Made by a program: the position numbers and the translations under genes. A model generated the notes under the pieces. It made no database searches and had not been told where the DNA came from. It saw only the letters and a program-made list of their open reading frames with translations. From Patiria miniata (taxonomy: Eukaryota; Echinodermata; Asteroidea; Valvatida; Asterinidae): a DNA stretch of 64,000 bases. Shown in pieces: positions 61,851-64,000 of this stretch (the first letter of the stretch is position 1; every line of letters begins with the position of its first letter). The stretch lies in NCBI RefSeq assembly GCF_015706575.1, contig NW_024037048.1, forward strand, positions 14,153,512-14,217,511. Direction: 5' to 3'.

Positions 61851-63077
61851 CAGCACAAATCCAACACATAAAGATACACGAGCATCGTGTTGCTTCTTTT
61901 TTTAATCGCTTTCCATTGTTGCCGAAACATTAACTAATGAATTAAAACAAATAATGTTCAATGACAATGTCACAACATATTATTATTAATGTTTTTGCAT
62001 TGCGCATGCGCCGATCTGTATACAACAATGGATTTGCCAATTTTTTTTTGACTTTCTGCAAAACAAAATATTTAGCTTTATGCATGAGTATTGAGATATA
62101 GAGAAAAGTGTGCGTTAAGTTTTTTGACGATTTTTTTTGACCCATTGTAGGCCTATCGAGAAGTATTTTGATTTAATATTTTTTCAAAGCAAGCTGGGTC
62201 ATCATTTTTTTTTAGAAACAAAAGGTTTGCAATAAAGCAGTGCCACCATGTATCCAGAAATGTTAACAACTAAAAAAAATGTGTTTATGGTGTTATCTCG
62301 ACCAACCTGGATTTTTTAGGGCATGTTTCTGACCGCCATTTTTTTTTTATTGCCACATTTGCTCAACATATAAAATAACGTGTTTTTTTTCCCGAAAATA
62401 AATGCAACTTGTTTGTAGTATTGGGTATTTAAAACAGATTAATTAAACACAATAACTGTATCCTAATTGAAGCAAACAAGGTATAAAAGACATACAGACA
62501 AACAAAATATTTTGCTACCTACCTGGATAATTTTAGAGTGTTTACTATAACATGTTATTTTCTTCGCCATATGTTCCCTGTATGCCCAGCACAGATGATG
62601 TCAATTAAATCAATCCCATGTATGTATCAATTTTTATTTCATGTCACGAAAAAAGTCTCGAGTGATTGAATCTGATTTTCTTATAGACTTTAAGCTTGGC
62701 ATTTGGATTAAAAATTGTTTGAAATATTCTAATGCTATTCACAGCAATTAGAATACACTGGTTTTTATTAAATGATTGCATTATTTTAAACGTTACAATA
62801 TGTGAAAATTATGTAAAAGTAGTACAATTGACTGGCTATGAAAACAGTATGCATAAAACCTCATTCTGAGGATTACCAAAAGCACCACCATTGTTGAAAA
62901 ATACTCTCTTTTTTTTTGCTTGGCTTCGTTATGAAAAAAACATGATTTTAATTACTTTCAGTTGAAACAGAAATGTGCTTACAGTAATGAAAAAAGTGGA
63001 GTTGGCTGTTGTTTTTAAAGCCCGCAAAAGTGAGACAAGTGTTTCTTGATTAAAAGACTCCAAATTATTTGAAGACT
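61851..63077. other. Intergenic AT-rich sequence
   Basis: Many A and T runs; I see no gene, repeat family member or RNA gene here. Confidence 0.6.
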
Positions 63078-63398
63078 TTTATTGTTCTTAATCAGTATTA
63101 CTTGATTGCATTCAAGAAACTCACTTTGAAAACATCAGTGAAAGTGTGAGCCCGTTAGATGGTAAAGAAACAATCTTAACGAAATCAATCAAAACAAAGT
63201 ACAAATCCATTCAAGTGAGGAGGGTCTTTCAACTGGTCGGAATTGTCCTTTATCATTTCAAGTGAATTTCTTTGTATTGACTTTTATTTGGATGCCATAT
63301 TTGGCATCCCTGCTGACAGCATATCCTTGGATAATGTCTCCAGCCGGCACATGTACATGTAAGCTGAACAAGTATGCTTCCTGGGAATAGGTAGACTC
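63078..63398 (-). CDS. Candidate 3'-terminal exon of an unidentified gene
   Basis: On the minus strand a pyrimidine-rich TTTGATTTCTTGCAG acceptor precedes 46 in-frame codons (63,258-63,398; includes SLHVHVPAGDIIQGYAVSR) and a TGA. A canonical AATAAA lies at 63,078-63,083, giving a ~180-nt 3' UTR. Other frames are open too, so the frame is not certain. I do not recognise the protein; upstream exons would lie beyond the right edge or are not visible. Confidence 0.35.
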
Positions 63399-63804
63399 CT
63401 GCAAGAAATCAAAGAAAAGGTTATAATGGACCCTTCCTGCATGTCAATCAACAGTGCACATTGGCCAATCAGATCACCACTTTTGATCAGGTGACCACAG
63501 TAGCTCAGTCAGACTGGGTCACAAGCACTGTTAGATCTATTGCTCACCCCACCCCCATTTTTTGCACCAGCAGTTAACACCCCCCCCCCCCCAGTATTCT
63601 GTAAAGAGTGCCCTTTTTACACAAGTAACTTTTAGTTTTTACACAAGTGTCCTTAGTTTTGTTTAAAAAGTTTCTTGTTTCGCCAGCGTCTTTAAAAGAA
63701 TTTTTGGTATTTTGTGTAAACGTCAGCAATTGTGCCGCCATGAAAAGCACCACCCATTGACCTACCACCGTTTGCGAGTTAACCACGCCCCTTAGACAAG
63801 TATA

Positions 63805-63988
63805 AGCTATTTTGCCGATACCGCCATCTTTTAATTATTGTTTTCGGGAGGGGGGGGGGGGCAGGCATTACAATGAAAATACGTCTCATCATGAAACTGT
63901 AGCTGAGATTGATGGGATGTCTTTTCATTGTAATGCCCTCCCCCCCCCCCCCCCCCCATTTAAAGATGGCGGTATCCGCAAAACAGCT
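63805..63988. mobile_element. Foldback element with homopolymer arms
   Basis: The outer arms pair over AGCTATTTTGCCGATACC versus its near complement (GGTATCCGCAAAACAGCT). Inner arms pair over GCATTACAATGAAAA. A G-run in one arm faces a C-run in the other. Arms 63,805-63,879 and 63,921-63,988; no ORF. Confidence 0.75.
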
Positions 63989-64000
63989 CATGGAATTTTG

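Noticed and set aside
63490-63525. TAGCTCAGTCAGACTGGGT as a tRNA or SINE head
   Set aside because: Only a partial A-box-like match with no B-box at the right distance.

Overview
The window looks like a repeat-rich, AT-leaning invertebrate nuclear genome. It is probably a marine deuterostome (echinoderm, hemichordate or cephalochordate grade), but this is inferred from gene content, not shown by a marker. The evidence is an intronic collagen-C1q gene, exon fragments of an SLC12 (NKCC-like) cation-chloride cotransporter, a tRNA-derived SINE, a Ty3/gypsy retrotransposon and a complete Polinton/Maverick. No bacterial-style operons or rRNA genes are seen.

Layout. 1-9.97 kb is a mosaic of segmental duplications built from a ~50-bp minisatellite, SINE copies and repeated minus-strand SLC12 exon fragments. 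9,972-27,928 is a tandem retrotransposon (LTR-internal-LTR-internal-LTR, minus orientation) with one GTAC target duplication around the whole structure. Each internal region has gag, pol in the -1 frame and a third ORF with two C2H2 fingers. The first pol is broken by a 515-bp TTAA-flanked MITE. 27.9-32.4 kb returns to SLC12 fragments, including one well-formed exon, and minisatellite.

32,378-46,988 is a 14.6-kb Polinton with ~190-bp terminal inverted repeats beginning 5'-AG and a CCTTA target duplication. It sits inside another SLC12 fragment, and the empty site can be read from the two flanks. Its ORFs are intact: protein-primed DNA polymerase B, retroviral-type integrase, major capsid protein, packaging ATPase, several conserved but uncharacterised Polinton proteins, and, next to the right end, a TFIIB-like zinc-ribbon/cyclin-fold protein. 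I find no adenain-like protease. Most genes start at TAAATG or TAAAATG or lie just downstream of a TATATTAAA-like box. Two intergenic spaces after gene ends hold hairpins, one with a perfect 27-bp stem between convergent genes. Together these suggest an element that brings part of its own transcription programme (a dedicated TFIIB-like factor, compact promoters, hairpin 3' ends). This is the most interesting system in the window.

47.0-62 kb holds a C1q-domain gene on the plus strand. A TATA promoter near 48.9 kb, four short putative 5'-UTR exons and a single coding exon at 60,950-61,849 are read from splice signals. Its second intron carries a 6.6-kb array of the same ~50-bp minisatellite, inverted relative to the left side, and the array lies between two homologous 5'-UTR exons. 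The right end holds foldback elements and a possible minus-strand terminal exon.
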